Positions 10,331 to 20,840 of a DNA stretch of 64,000 nt are shown in pieces; the first letter of the stretch is position 1; every line of letters begins with the position of its first letter. Source of the stretch: Vitis vinifera (Eukaryota > Streptophyta > Magnoliopsida > Vitales > Vitaceae). The stretch spans positions 20,931,501-20,995,500 of the forward strand of contig NC_081812.1 of NCBI RefSeq assembly GCF_030704535.1. Reading direction: 5' to 3'. Made by a program: the position numbers and the translations under genes. A model generated the notes under the pieces. It was not told where the DNA came from. It did no database searches and worked only from the letters and a program-made list of their open reading frames with translations.

Positions 10331-11644
10331 GTCTCATCGGATGTAGTACCAGACCAGAGCATTGTTTTTATGGATTTTACGTAGAGTGTATAACGGACTC
10401 TTTGGAATTGAAAGATGTCTGCAGTAATTGAGTCTAGTGTTTTCTTATCTCCCACTCAAAAATCAAGATTGGAATTTTGTGTTCAATTATTAATGCTATG
10501 TTTGATTAGAAAAATTTGAAGGAAAATACTATATATATAATTAAGTTTTTATTTTGTTTTAATTATATTTATTTATTTTTATATCTTTTATAATATAATA
10601 AAAAAATATTTTTAAATTTTTTTTCTTAGTACTTTTTTTAGAATCAAATATAATTTAAGAAAATTATATCTTTTAGAATTTTAGGTGTCATCAATATATT
10701 CTCTTTTTTTGTCCATTAAAAAAAAGGAAAAAAAATCTTTTCGTTAACTAAGAGAATCATACTTTTGAGGATCAAATTTTTCCCCTAATGTCCATCCCAT
10801 TAAAATTATAGATAATCTCATATGAATTAAATATATTATATTATTTTATAAAAAGTGTTTTCATGTTAAATATATAGAAAAATATTGATGAAAGTTATTG
10901 TTATAAAAAATATTACTATTCTTATCATAAATGGTCTTTTTTTTCTCCGAGGATATTGGGAGCTTTTAATCAAATATCACTACCAAAAATTGTTATTATA
11001 TTTTTTAAAAACTTTTTCTCATAAGGGGTTAAACATTATAAAGTAAGTTTCTATTTGTAATTCCCTTTTAAATATTTTAATATTCTTTAAAACAAAAAAA
11101 ATAGAAAAAAACATTTGACGATCAAAAATAGAAATAGAAATAGAAAAATAAAATGTTTTAGGAAACATCTTTTAATTGTTTCCCTTATTTCTAAAAGATT
11201 ATTTTAAAAATTGATTATATAAATATGAAGAATTACTAAATATAAAGAATGACATCTAAAAATTATTTTTAAAATTTTAAATTTTCAAACAAATTTTTAT
11301 TTTATAAAACATCCTAAAATAATTTTGAACTAATTTTAAAACACTTTTTAAAGATAAAATATGTATCCCAAAACATCCTAATTATTTCTTTTTTCAGGGG
11401 TAGTACTCTTAAATATCTTCCCTTCTGGTAAGTTTTTTTTTTTCTTTCTGTCTATTAACAATTCCAGGGTGGAAACCGTGCCCCCTTTTTAGAACATAGA
11501 AATCCAAACCCAAAGGAAGAGCTAATTTGACTAACATAGGCTCTGAAATCTAGAATGTCAAGAGGTAGTTTCTATTCTGGAAGGCAGAATCCAAACCAAA
11601 CACGATTGCAATACCCTGAGCCCCAAGTCATGATCTTGCTTTCC
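10331..11644. other. Intergenic, AT-rich
   Basis: The first 180 bases resemble the 3' flank of copy A. The rest is A/T-rich without recognisable coding sequence. From about 11500 the sequence resembles the 5' flanks of copies A and B (TCTAGAATG, AACACGATTGCAAT). Confidence 0.65.
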
Positions 11645-11652
11645 TATAAATT
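11645..11652 (+). promoter_or_regulatory. TATA box of small-protein copy C
   Basis: TATAAATT, 82 bases before the ATG, in a context matching that of copy B (CTATAAAT(C/T)AAGGT). Confidence 0.6.
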
Positions 11653-11733
11653 AAGGTGAAAGATTCCAAGTCTCTATTCATATTTCCACGGTCTTTTACC
11701 CCCTTCACTTTCGTCTTCTTTGTCTTAGTTTCA

Positions 11734-12063
11734 ATGGCTGGCCAACTGTACCTCTTCTTTCCTACTGATTTCTATTATCCTAAGCCACCCTCTGTTAATG
11801 GCGAAAAGGCTAACAACCCATCTTTTCCTTCTCTCCAAACCCCAAAAACCCTCCACCATCAACAGCCGAAAGCTCTGGTTCACAAAAACACGCAGGGCGA
11901 GAAGCTTGAAAAAGAGCCATCTTCCTCGATAGAACATCGTGTGAGTAGTTCCCAAGCAGAAGGAAGACCAAGAGTGTACAACAGAAAAGAAGTTCAGGGC
12001 AAATCTGCGGAACTGCCGGCGGCGACCTTTCTTGATTGGAACAGTCGCACGAGAGCTTTCTAG
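11734..12063 (+). CDS. Small aromatic-N-terminus protein, tandem copy C
   Basis: Single exon, 109 residues. It keeps MAGQLYLFFPTDFYYPKPPS and the HQQPKALVH block of copies A and B, then diverges: the FSPVRCAG block is reduced to a Ser-rich stretch, and the tail ends at RTRAF, shorter than A and B. The conserved start and changed tail suggest selection mainly on the N-terminal half. No recognised domain; function unknown. Confidence 0.75.
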   Translation: MAGQLYLFFPTDFYYPKPPSVNGEKANNPSFPSLQTPKTLHHQQPKALVHKNTQGEKLEKEPSSSIEHRVSSSQAEGRPRVYNRKEVQGKSAELPAATFLDWNSRTRAF

Positions 12064-12846
12064 GAGACCTTCATGCATGGCTTTTATGATTTAGATTTTA
12101 TGAGATGTAATGGAATAGAGTCTGTTTTTATGGATTAATTTACATTAAAATGTCAGTTCGGAGTGATCGAATTTAATCTCGCTTTAAAAAATCTAGTGTT
12201 GAAGAGAATTATAGTATTTGCCCTTCTTTCAAAAGCAACCAGTAAATTTAATCCTTTCAGTCTTGATTTTTTATGGCTAATTACACACAATTAGGACACT
12301 TATTTTGATGAAGTCAAAGACATCGCTTTATTGCTTCATTCCCACGTGCTTTTACACCAAATTTCTTCTAGAAGTTTTCTGTTATAACAACCATTTGGAC
12401 GAGACATCGAGTTTGAAAAGTCCTGCAAGATAAAGAAAATTATGAAAGATGTCCAATTCTTTATCATTTTATTCGTCATTAGTCATAATAAAAGTTCTGG
12501 TTCAGTTTGAATGGAATAAAAAAATGGCCACCGTAATTGAACCTTGAATGTGGCCTCAGCATTTTGAACGGCTTTCTATTTAGGCAACGTTGTTCCATAT
12601 GTCAGTGGGCTCACATCGGAATTTGCTACTTTCTAAAATCTCATGTGGTTCATAGATTTTGGAAGTTTGAAAATGGGGGAACGCGATATCCACAAGTAGT
12701 GGGCTGAAAACCACTTTCCCAAGGTACTCGTCAATCACCAACCAAAACAAAATTCTAAGCACAAAGGTCTTATTACTTATTGGGTGGACGCTTCGCTCCC
12801 ATCAATATTTGCTTGAAACCCAAGTCACCTCTCTGCTCTCCCCTTC
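12064..12846. other. Intergenic between copies C and D
   Basis: No gene seen. Less AT-rich than the neighbouring spacers; the final 100 bases are the TATA-containing promoter of copy D. Confidence 0.6.
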
Positions 12847-12854
12847 TATAAATA
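12847..12854 (+). promoter_or_regulatory. TATA box of small-protein copy D
   Basis: TATAAATA, 119 bases before the ATG, in a C-rich context typical of plant core promoters. Confidence 0.55.
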
Positions 12855-12965
12855 CCCCTGACATTGTAACGACTGTTGTTGTACAACACAGCAACAAAGA
12901 AAATTTTCCATCGTCTTTTTTCGTCTGCAAATCCCTTCAATTAGTCTTTCTTTTTGGAAGATTTC

Positions 12966-13211
12966 ATGGCTGGCCTCCAATACTACTTCTTCCCCACTGA
13001 TTTCTTTTACCCTCTTCAGAAGTCAACCAATGGGGACAGCACCACCAAGATGCTTCTTTCCCTCCAGACCCAAGAAAAAGCCGAATCAGATGGTGGGAAA
13101 CAAGCCAGGACTGTGATGCAGGTCGACAAGTTTTCCCCTATCAAACATCCCTCTTCAATTGCTCTAACTCCCATACAGAAGAAGCGAGATGGGTTCCACA
13201 ATGCAGCTTAG
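12966..13211 (+). CDS. Small aromatic-N-terminus protein, divergent tandem copy D
   Basis: Single exon, 81 residues, the shortest and most divergent member. It begins MAGLQYYFFPTDFFYPLQKS, so the aromatic N-terminal motif (FFPTDF(Y/F)YP) is the conserved core of the family. The middle is Lys/Gln-rich, and the tail carries KFSPIKHPS, which corresponds to the FSPVR block of A and B. The ATG is fixed by alignment with the other copies. Function unknown; D may be the ancestral type from which A-C arose. Confidence 0.75.
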   Translation: MAGLQYYFFPTDFFYPLQKSTNGDSTTKMLLSLQTQEKAESDGGKQARTVMQVDKFSPIKHPSSIALTPIQKKRDGFHNAA

Positions 13212-13594
13212 CATCAACCCGGAAAAAAAACTTGCAGACTCATGGATTTGGCTTTGTTGGGTTGTAATGTATTTTGTTGAAGATATAAATGTTATAATCA
13301 AAAATTTAAAAAAATGTTTTGTTGATTGCAATCCTCATAAGGCCTGAAGAGAACTTGATATGGTACCTTGATTGTAGTACCAAAAGCCAATGCCGAACTT
13401 TCAAGTCAAAGCTTGAATCTATACTAATTCTAACAGAATCCTAAAATTACAGTCCTGCACCCATAATTTCTATCTCGTGACAATCATCCTGAAGTTCACA
13501 TGCTCCCACAATTGCTCCAAAAGGGACAAACTGTCTTACTTTTACATTCCGGAAATCAAGGCCATACACCGTGTTACATCTCAGCACACCAACC
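13212..13594. other. Spacer between copy D and the foldback element
   Basis: Presumed 3' UTR of copy D (TTGTAATG region), then unremarkable sequence. No gene seen. Confidence 0.6.
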
Positions 13595-13604
13595 CATCAA
13601 ACCT
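13595..13604. repeat. Target-site duplication, left copy (CATCAAACCT)
   Basis: The ten bases CATCAAACCT directly precede the left end of the foldback element and recur exactly at 15697-15706 after the right end. Confidence 0.88.
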
Positions 13605-14416
13605 GGACTTTTCTCAATAGTACAGTAGTTTAAAAAAGTTATGCTTAAATTATTGTAGTAGAAGAAGTTATTACAAATATATGGTAGTTTTTGCCACATA
13701 GGAGAGAGGAGAGAGGAGAGAGGGTGAGAGAGGAGAGAGGAGAGAGGGTGAGAAAGAGGAGAGAGGAGTATTACAAAAGGGAACTCGTCTCTTGAAGAGA
13801 CGAGTTCCATGAAAAAAAATATATATATTTTTTTAAAAAAATTCTCATTTACTCAAGGGAACTCGTCTCTTCAAGAGACGAGTTCCATGAAAAAAGACAA
13901 GGGAAAGACGAGTTCCCAGGGAAATTTTTTTTTTTTTTTTTAAATATATTTTTTATTTAAAAAAAATCCCAAATTAAATATAAAAAAAATTTCCTAAAGG
14001 GAACTCGTCTCTTTGGGAAATTTTTTTTTTTTAAATATATTTTTTATTTAAAAAAATCCCAAATTAAAAAAAAAAAAAAAATTCTTAAAGGGAACTCGTC
14101 TCTTCAAGAGACGAGTTCCCATGTAAAAAAATATATATTTTTTTTAAAAATATATATATTAAAAAAAAAAAAATTCTTAAAGGGAACTCGTCTCTTCGAA
14201 AAAAATTATTATTTTTTTTTAAATATATTTTTTGTTTAAAAAAAAATTTCCTAAAGGGAACTCGTCTCTTGAAGAGACGAGTTCCCATAGAAAAACAATA
14301 TTTTTTTTTTAAAAAAAAATCCCAAATTAAAAAAAAAAAAAAAAACAATTTTTTTTTAAAATATAATTTTTTTACATGGGAACTCGTCTCTTGAAGAGAC
14401 GAGTTCCCTTTAGGAA

Positions 14417-14447
<31 letters not shown>

Positions 14448-14538
14448 TAATTATTATTATTATTATATATATATTTAAAAAAAAAAAAATTTACATGGGA
14501 ACTCGTCTCTTGAAGAGACGAGTTCCCTTTGGAATTGG

Positions 14539-14569
<31 letters not shown>

Positions 14570-15696
14570 GATTTTTTTAAATAAAAAATATATTTAAAAA
14601 AAAAAATTTCCTATGGCAAAAAAAAATTAATTTAAAAAATTGGACTTTAAGACGAGTTCCCATAGGAAATTTTTTTTTTTTTTTAAATATATTTTTTATT
14701 TAAAAAAATCCCAAATTAAAAAAAAAAAAAAAAAAAAAAACCAATTCCAAAGGGAACTCGTCTCTTCAAGAGACGAGTTCCCATGTAAATTTTTTTTTTT
14801 TTAAATATATATATAATAATAATAATAAAAATAAAAAAATAAAAAAATAAAAAAAAAACAATTCCTAAAGGGAACTCGTCTCTTCAAGAGACGAGTTCCC
14901 ATGTAAAAAAATTATATTTTAAAAAAAAAATTGTTTTTTGTTTTTTTTTTTAATTTGGGATTTTTTTTTTTAAAAAAAATATTGTTTTTCCTATGGGAAC
15001 TCGTCTCTTCCCTTTAGGAAAATTTTTTTTAAACAAAAAATATATTTAAAAAAAAATAATAATTTTTTTCCCATGAAACTCGTCTCTAGTTTCATCTCTT
15101 CAAGAGACGAGTTCCCTTTAGGAAAATTTTTTTTTTTAATATATATATTTTTTAAAAAAATATATTTTTTTTTACATGGGAACTCGTCTCTTGAAGAGAC
15201 GAGTTCCCTTTAAGAAATTTTTTTTTTTTTTTTAATTTGGGATTTTTTTTAAATAAAAAATATATTTAAAAAAAAAAAAAATTTCCCCAAAGAGACGAGT
15301 TCCCTTTAGGAATTTTTTTTTATTTAATTTGGGATTTTTTTTAAATAAAAAATATATTTAAAAAAAAAAAAAATTTCCCCAAAGAGACGAGTTCCCTTTA
15401 GGAATTTTTTTTTTATTTAATTTGGAATTTTTTTTAAATAAAAAATATATTTAAAAAAAAAAAAATTTCCCTGGGAACTCGTCTTTCCCTTGTCTTTTTT
15501 CATGGAACTCGTCTCTTCAAGAGACGAGTTCCCTTTTGTAATATCCTATCACCCTATCTCCTATCTCCTCTCTCCTCTCTCTCACCCTCTCTCCTCTCTC
15601 CTCTCTGCAAAAACTACCATATATTTGTAATAACTTCTTCTACTACAATAATTTAAGCATAACTTTTTTAAACTACTGTACTATTGAGAAAAGTCC
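13605..15696. mobile_element. 2.1-kb foldback DNA transposon (Mutator-like by TSD), non-coding
   Basis: The left end GGACTTTTCTCAATAG and about 200 following bases return as the reverse complement at the right end, 15696 backwards, almost without mismatch (AGTACAGTAG, GGTAGTTTTTGC, the GAGAGGAGAGAGG purine tract, ATTACAAAAGGG). Inside, roughly 18 full or half copies of a 29-base palindrome (arm GGAACTCGTCTCTT, one central base, then the complementary arm) alternate with A- or T-homopolymer spacers. The two halves mirror each other about a centre near 14650, so nearly the whole element can fold on itself. A perfect 10-bp target duplication and long terminal repeats fit Mutator-like elements (9-11 bp TSD). 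There is no transposase; ORFs inside are repeat artefacts. It would depend on an autonomous relative. Confidence 0.88.
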
Positions 15697-15706
15697 CATC
15701 AAACCT
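15697..15706. repeat. Target-site duplication, right copy (CATCAAACCT)
   Basis: Exact repeat of 13595-13604 directly after the right end of the element. Confidence 0.88.
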
Positions 15707-15928
15707 TTGTGAGATTGTGGATCTACACAATGACACATACAAATAATTTGTGGACTAATAGATGTTAGCATTACAGCAAAATAACAAATTATAGGCCCAA
15801 TGGTGTATCCTAATTCCTAAGTGGATCTAAAGTAATTAATGACACCAAACTAACAGGTTGAATAAATAACTGAGTTACTACTAAATAAATAGAGTCAGAC
15901 GAGGCGGCACAAATGTAGCCAAGACATC

Positions 15929-16885
15929 CTAGGGGCACTTGGGTCCTCCTCTCTTGGTCTTCCAGTTATTGTAGCAGGGGCAGAATTGCTTGTTCCCATA
16001 TGTTCCTGGAGGCACGCACAAGCACTTGGCACAGCATTTCTGGCAGAAGAACATGCAGGGTTTCTTGTAAGCTGTTTTGGAGCATCTAGTCGTGCAACGG
16101 GGCGCACACTCTGCATCAAGTACACCACAGTCTTAGCCGTAGCATCATTCCAAATTGTGCCAGTCATGACTGGCTAGTTCCCCAAATTAATATGCAGAGT
16201 GCCAACAGTCTGCATATATGTTGATTAATTTGGGGCAGGGCAAATACTTTCAAAATTATCATTGATTCCAAAAATTATGATGTATGGAAAGGCTACAAAT
16301 TCTATTTAATTGCCAGAAAGGGTGTATATATCTAATGCTCTTACCCTGAGGATGAAGGCTGCCTTGAGTGACACCATGCTGGAATAAATTATGAGGAAAG
16401 AAGGTTAACATGGAAGTTAGTATGAACATGTCAAAGAAGTTGTCAAATATTTAAGAGATGAAACTCACCATGGGAAAGCCGTTTGTGCTTTGTTGGGGCT
16501 GTGGAGTTGGAGCCTCGGTGATGGTAGCCTGGAAACATCAGTGAGTAACATAAATGAGCTATCAATTTGATACAAAGGTGGAGCCAGGCAAAAATGATCT
16601 TTTCTACTTTGTATGATAATACAATTCTGTGGCCCCCAGTTCTTTCAAGCAGCCTAACACCCCAATAGAAACTTCACTTCCCCCCCAGGAAAAATTAGAA
16701 GAGGTGAAGCACAATGTTCCTATTACAGTCCCCCAAGAAAAACTGACACAAGTGTTAGATTGTGGTTTACATGTTGAGCAACAGAAAAAGAAAGAGCTAT
16801 GAGACACTTGACTTACATTGTTCTGTACTAGTAAAAGAAGCATCATCGAAAGAGAGAGCATCACAATGCTCAGTTTTCTTGCCAT
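15929..16885 (-). CDS. GASA/snakin cysteine-rich peptide (GASA6-like), 4 exons
   Basis: Exons on the minus strand: 16885-16817, 16528-16469, 16378-16345, 16131-15929; joined they encode 121 residues. Residues 1-23 form a hydrophobic signal peptide (MARKLSIVMLSLSMMLLLLV), then a Pro/Gln spacer, then the GASA domain with the exact C-X3-C-X3-C-X8-C-X3-C-X2-CC-X2-C-X-C-X11-C-X-C-X12-C pattern, including CLCVPPGTYGNKQ and the terminal GGPKCP. One extra Cys lies before the canonical twelve (DCGVLDAEC). Known of the family: secreted, disulphide-rich, gibberellin-responsive or antimicrobial peptides of the cell wall. The last exon's acceptor (GCTAAG/AC) has a poor pyrimidine tract, but the phase requires it and it removes an in-frame TAA. 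Confidence 0.9.
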
Positions 16886-16989
16886 TGCCCGCTTCAAAGA
16901 AAGTAACTTGTAACAATAGCCAAGAGGCAGAGAGAGAACAGAGAGAAAGTTTTAGGAGAAGATGGTAGGCTGTTGAGGACGTTCAGGGG

Positions 16990-16997
16990 TATTTATA
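16990..16997 (-). promoter_or_regulatory. TATA box of the GASA gene
   Basis: TATAAATA on the minus strand, 105 bases before the start codon, in a good position for the GASA transcript. Confidence 0.65.
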
Positions 16998-18489
16998 GGC
17001 AGTTGGATCACCATGTGGATAAATAGCGCACTGCCAATACAATGACAGTAACAATGAAGGAATAACCTTTTGTGTCTCCCAAATTACAATAGCACCCTAC
17101 ATTAGAGATGACCTAAAACTGAGCCTTTCCATGAAAATGACCAGTCTTTCCCCTCTGTGTCTTAGAGAAACAACTATTTCTTTTTCATTGTCTGCAACAT
17201 CAGATTCTATGGATCGACTTAAACTGCTTGAATGAATCGGCAAAAAGGGGAATAAATAAAAAATAATATCAAGAAATCAATCTCACTGTATGGTAAAATC
17301 TGAACTGCAACATAATCAGTACTGTTTAACATACAAAAACCTGTGAAATTAATGACCAAAACACACTAGGAAAGACAAGAAAACTTGTAATTTCATCTGA
17401 ATTTCCATGTAGTTTGAGCTGATACAGGTAAAATTGTATTCTAAAACTAGGGGCTTTTCATTCCCAAAGCTCTGCCACTGATTGCTCTCATGGCATGTGA
17501 AACGGAAGCTTGAAAGTGATAAGAGACCCACCTCACATGTGCACTCACATGCTCCTATATGGATTTGCACGGGGCCCTCTAAAACCCAGCAGCAACAACT
17601 ATACTGAGAGTGTGAGATGGAAAATTGATGAGACATACACTCACCTGTCACCCCCTTGTCTTCTTAGGAAGGCAGACTAGTGGTAAGACATCTGTCTATC
17701 TATCTATCCATCTATCCATCTCTCGTGACCTATTTCATAACTTTTGTGCCGTTGTTTGTTTGCCACCTTTCTCTTTTCAATATTGGAAATGTAAGAGATA
17801 ATGAAGAATTAGCCGTCCACTTCCACCATTCAGGTTAGGATTTCCCTAGGGGTTTTGTTAGTTTCCTACTGTCTTCTCGTGACTCGTACTCATCACTCAT
17901 GGCTTGTTTCTGCAGATGTGGAAGGGTCTGACCTCTTGAAAGCTTAATGTTCTTTAGTCTAAAAATGGAGCTAGAATATTCGCTCTCATAACTAGTCATG
18001 ATTTAGTTTATAAATCAAATTAAAATGGTTAATTTTATATAGCATGACAAAAAAAAAAAATTCAATTTTAAGAAGCATACCATAGTTTTGTAAATTTTTT
18101 TTAGAAAAATCTATATTTGTAATTATTAAAGTTTAAATTTACATATAAATATAATGAATCTTAGGGACTTTCTTGACAACAATTTGGTATATAAGAATCA
18201 AATTGAAACATGGATTATGTGGCTCATTTCAACCATTTTCTTTATTTCTTTCTAATTTTTTTTATATCACTTATAAAATAAATAAAAAATGATCAAAATT
18301 TATTTATTTTTAATTCAATATTATTTAATATAATATTATATTTTATATATATAATGCTTTTAACTATATAGCAACCATATATAATATTTTTTATTAACAA
18401 ATTTTAAATATTTTAATCATAAATATTATTAACAAAGAAGTTGTGGATTTAAGTGTTAATTTAATAACTCAAGATATTTAAAGTTATTA
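16998..18489. other. GASA upstream region and spacer
   Basis: No gene seen. A short CTAT/CCAT microsatellite lies at about 17690-17725. From 17990 the sequence becomes very AT-rich. Confidence 0.6.
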
Positions 18490-18700
18490 AGACAATTTCT
18501 TTGAATTTAACTTATAATGTTAGTAACACTATGCAACACAAAAGTTTTGACACATGAACAAATGAATTTAGAATAATTTGGAATGCCTTGAAGTTCTTTT
18601 AAGTGTTTGATCAAATTGGAGTTTTTAGAAATGAGCAAATGGGGAATTTTTTTTAATCATAAAAAACTAGTGAATTTCTAGGAAACTCTTGATGAGTTCT
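18490..18700. repeat. Displaced copy of the PP2C 3' flank
   Basis: Similar to 9085-9370 (shared GAATTTAACTTATAATGTTAG, GAACAAATGAATTTAGAA, TTTTAAGTG). In the intact locus it follows the PP2C gene; here it precedes the pseudogenes, as expected in a tandem array. Confidence 0.65.
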
Positions 18701-19049
18701 TATAATTCTATAATGTTTTAGGCAAGATTTTACAAGAAGTCTTTACAATAATCTGTAATGTTCTACAATCCTCCAAACTAATCGTAGTAGTCCTACCAGA
18801 TTATGGAAATATGTGGATATCTCTACATGTTGGTGGAAGCTTTCTACCTCTGTATAAACTTAAATGAGGGATCTTTCTTTTGGTAGAATGAGACGGATAC
18901 TTCATAAACTTAAATAACTAAAATGGAGTATCTTAGTAATTAAAGTCTAATGATGGTAAAGTATAATTTCAATTAAAATTTGAGGAGTAAACTTTCTTTT
19001 GATCTTTAAAGTTCTGTTTCATCTCTTTCATTATTGTTTCACACTTGTA

Positions 19050-19600
19050 ATAGTAATATTATGGGAAAAACAACCAGAGATTACAGTACAAGAAAAGGAA
19101 AAGGAAAGTATGATAAAATCATTTTATTTTTTATTTTTAAGATTTAATTAATTACTTTTTCAATTCTATATAGCAAGAAAAATATATGTGGTTATTCTTT
19201 TAACTTATAATATCAATCCTATGCAATGATTATGAAATAGTTGGAATGATTTTTGAACTATAAGTTGAAATTTCTTATCAATAATCTTTTTAACATATTT
19301 TGTTAAAATATTTAACATATATTTTTTATTTTGTGGGTCTTTTTTATTACTTGAATTTGAATTTAAATTTCCATATTTTATGAACTCAAAAAACTAAAGA
19401 ATCAGGATTTGTTTACATCATAAAATTGTAAATTGTAATGTGGTATCAAGACTGTTATAATTTGTGATTGTATGATAACTAGTAGATTGAAATTACAGTT
19501 ATTAAATTTACAATTTTTTGATAAAGGAATTGATAGATTATGCAGATAAAGAAGATGTTCATGCCAAAAGAATTGGCTTGGACATTAGTAGAAGTGATTT
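19050..19600 (+). pseudogene. PP2C pseudogene 1 (remnants of exon 1, intron 1 and exon 4)
   Basis: 19060-19125 resembles the end of exon 1 (AAGAAAAGGAAAAGGAAAGTATGA against 7069-7092). 19290-19385 resembles intron 1 (TGTTAAAATATTTA, TTATTACTTGAATTTG). 19560-19600 matches exon 4 (CCAAAAGAATTGGCTTGGAC, against 8541 on). Exons 2 and 3 are missing and the frame is lost. Sequence identity to the intact gene is clear but the remains cannot code for a phosphatase. Confidence 0.72.
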
Positions 19601-19734
19601 ACTTAATAATTTTAATCATGTCATTTATCTATTTTTCCAAACATTTTAATATTCTTAAATTTAAAAAAAAAAATAGACTTAATTAAATTAATAATATTTT
19701 TATAAACTCAAATTATATAAAGATTATCACACTA

Positions 19735-20260
19735 TTGTGTGATCGGGCGGTTGGGCTAAGAAAGGCTTGTATGCAAGAGACTAAAACTGGTTGCGAAGTG
19801 TATCATTGTTCTTTATAATGAAAAATAAAGCACGGTTGTAAATCCAAATTCAATACTAAGGCTAGAGATCATCTACTGCTTGCATCATAGTTACACAAGA
19901 TAATGTAATTAATCTACTTCATTTTTTAAGCCAATAATATGTTAAATAAAAGATTTTTTTAGTATGGTACATTAATTAGGAATTCACTCATTTTTATGGT
20001 TGATAAATTAATTATCCTTTTTCATGATTAAATCTTATGTATACAAATATTAATTTAATGTATAGGAGCTTAAACTTGCAGCAGAAGATATCTTACTTGT
20101 TGGAACTGATGATCTATTCAATAATATGTTTGTAACTGGGATGAAGAAAGAAAATGATTCGATGCCAAAAGAATTGGCTTGGACATTAGTAGAGACGACT
20201 TCATATAATTTATTGAATAAAAAAATAAAGATATTACTGTTTACCTCTATTCAAGTCTGA
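19735..20260 (+). pseudogene. PP2C pseudogene 2 (exon 2 and exon 4 remnants)
   Basis: 19740-19915 matches parts of exon 2 (GGTTGG then CATCTACTGCTTGCATCATA, against 8029 on). 19965-20065 matches intron 3 up to its acceptor (AATATTAATTTAATGTATAG). 20066-20215 matches exon 4, with GAGCTTAAACTTGCAG, GTTGGAACTGATGATCTATT and CCAAAAGAATTGGCTTGGAC. The GTDGLFDN motif has become GTDDLFNN, exon 3 is deleted, and small deletions break the frame, so it is dead. Confidence 0.8.
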
Positions 20261-20309
20261 CCTTTTCTTCACCTTCTTATTTAAATCAGTAGGTGAAATT
20301 TTTTCTCTG

Positions 20310-20840
20310 ATATAATTTTAAACGGAATATTCAACTTTAATTTACTTTCTCTCTATAAACTATTTATATTATTTTTAACAGTTTTTCTCAAATTTTACAT
20401 TAAGAAAAAGTCAAAAGATAATAATAATCAAAAGTTTACGATTTATAAACCTTTTCAAACATTTTTAACATTCTTAGTCTTCTAAAAAATAATATACTTA
20501 ATTAAATTAATAATAGTTTAATAAACTCGAATTAAAACTACCCCTCTTACTCAAATCAAAATTACCGCTATACACTTTGCTAATAAAAAAGAGATGTGAT
20601 TCGGGGTAAAAATTTGAAACATGTGCCACTAGTCATACCTTTTATCCATAAGACAAATCTAAAATAAAAATATGTATTAACAACATTTTTTAATTAATAT
20701 TAATTTTGTAAATTCAACTAATAACCACCTTTATTAGTAATTTTTTTCATTAAATAGGTGCTAATTTAACTAAATAACCAATTAAAACTTTAATAAATAA
20801 ATTTCTAAAAGTTTTATATATATATATAGATATAAAGCTT
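20310..20840. repeat. Displaced copy of the PP2C 5' flank
   Basis: Similar to 6500-6860 ahead of the intact PP2C gene (GGAATATTCAACTTTAAT, TTGAAACATGTGCC, CTAGTCAT, CAATTAAA, TTTCTAAAAGTTTTA). No PP2C exons follow, so a third copy may have been lost. A shorter piece of the same flank is at 19620-19720 between the two pseudogenes. Confidence 0.7.

Noticed and set aside
14085-14348. ORF on the minus strand rich in Phe and Lys
   Set aside because: It reads the poly-A/T spacers and palindromes of the foldback element; no protein-like composition.
13779-15535. Regularly spaced repeats resembling a CRISPR array
   Set aside because: The units are palindromes mirrored within a large inverted repeat, the spacers are homopolymers, and the genome is a plant.
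15895-16167. Minus-strand ORF of 90 codons over the GASA gene
   Set aside because: It is the wrong frame of the last GASA exon; the correct frame gives the cysteine-rich domain.
16172-16240. Inverted repeat CCCCAAATTAATA with its complement as a possible small transposon
   Set aside because: Arms are only about 13 bases and no target duplication was found; it lies in a GASA intron.
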